From: Cyathus striatus
Lineage: Eukaryota > Basidiomycota > Agaricomycetes > Agaricales > Nidulariaceae
Direction of reading: 5' to 3'
DNA: 64,000 nt
Assembly: GCA_025738555.1 (NCBI GenBank)
Contig: JAOVFP010000018.1
Span: 3,038,001-3,102,000, forward strand
The notes under the pieces were generated by a model. The model was given only the letters and a program-made list of their open reading frames with translations. It made no database searches and had not been told where the DNA came from. Positions within the stretch are counted from its first letter, which is position 1. The number at the start of each line of letters is the position of its first letter. Of the stretch, positions 63,316 to 64,000 are shown one piece after another. Position numbers and translations under genes: made by a program.

Positions 63316-64000
63316 CTTGCTCTCCGAGAATCAGAGCGACTGCTAATGCATAATGAGTGAGGTTAGCACTTATGAATGCGAGGCAAGCTACAATACTTAC
63401 ATATCCAGTTTAAAGAGAAGAGGAAAGAGTATTAAAGAAGCTATTTAAAATGTTGTAGCCTGTACTGAGGCTGTACCACGTTCAATGGTACCACGCTGTA
63501 AGCCTGTAGAGTACTACCCCACGCGCACACCCAGATAACTTGCTTGGTCACCATGTCTGTGACTGTCACATTGACGTTTGATAATTTCGAAATTCAACAG
63601 ATCTTAACTTATCTATGGTGCGGGTCGCTTAGTCACCACTAGTTTTGTACAGTGGCAAAAATGGTCCGCGAAATTTTTTGAAATTTTTGGGCTGATTTTC
63701 TTCAACTTTTTGAAGGTTTAAGAGTTTATTATATCTGTATAATATTGATACTTCATCAAAAGAGTAGATTGTAAGGTGAAATGTGGTGCTTTCATAGCTT
63801 CCTGGACAAATTTCAAGCATAAGAGTGATGACTAACCATGTCCATTTATAGTAATTGCCTTCCCGATATGGTAATTCGGCAAAATTTGAAATGTGTGAAA
63901 AATATAACTCACTCAGTTTTGGGAATTTTGACAAACTGTTTAGTAGAATTATTCAGTTCATCAAAACAAGCATTTTTACAAGAGGAATAAGAAAACGGGG
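63316..64000. other. Right-edge region, AT-rich, possible start of a repeat
   Basis: This holds the promoter side of F-box copy 12. An AT-rich stretch from about 63640 starts with CAGTGGCAAAAATGGTCC and contains a 101-codon minus-strand open frame (63629-63934) of unknown family. The window ends before its nature can be judged. Confidence 0.3.

Noticed and set aside
1..64000. CRISPR arrays, rRNA or tRNA genes
   Set aside because: No regularly spaced short repeats with unique spacers, no rRNA-like sequence and no convincing tRNA cloverleaf with GGTTCRA box were noticed on reading both strands. This is a manual scan, so a covariance-model search would be decisive for tRNAs.

Overview
The window looks like nuclear DNA of a mushroom-forming basidiomycete (Agaricomycete). 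The evidence is short GT-AG introns of about 50-70 nt, genes on both strands, and a large local family of F-box proteins of the kind expanded in agarics. I saw no rRNA or tRNA gene and nothing prokaryotic. The exact species cannot be read from the sequence.

The main content is a cluster of eleven intact F-box-like genes and one broken copy. They lie at 608-2524(+), 5660-7474(+), 7832-9535(-, pseudogene), 15308-17188(-), 17467-19305(-), 20135-21994(+), 24713-26524(-), 31711-33501(-), 33996-35783(-), 53666-55543(+), 59374-61245(+) and 61420-63315(-). Each has an uninterrupted reading frame of about 600 codons. Most have one short intron just before the ATG. The shared protein layout is an N-terminal coiled coil, an F-box-like domain, a variable leucine-rich region and usually a conserved C-terminal tail. 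By family knowledge these would be substrate receptors of SCF ubiquitin ligases. Their targets cannot be inferred.

Other genes sit between the F-box genes: a 7-exon MFS transporter (3357-5180), a single-pass membrane protein with a signal peptide (10912-12959, -), a SWI3/RSC8-type chromatin-remodelling subunit (22232-24373), two zinc alcohol dehydrogenase paralogues (28357-29552, - and 56863-58047, +) and a two-RRM RNA-binding protein (49632-52439). The two ADH genes are arms of an inverted duplication that also carries promoter and downstream sequence.

From about 35.9 to 48.9 kb the window is gene-poor and mosaic. It holds dispersed and tandem repeats, a pair of about 60-bp terminal inverted repeats 1.7 kb apart, a degraded ornithine carbamoyltransferase fragment, and a remnant encoding a CxC...GCETxWYHxxC zinc-binding motif. 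A probable TA-flanked MITE (56145-56440) lies upstream of the second ADH gene.

Exon boundaries were chosen by hand from GT/AG sites, reading frame and family conservation. Percent identities were not computed.
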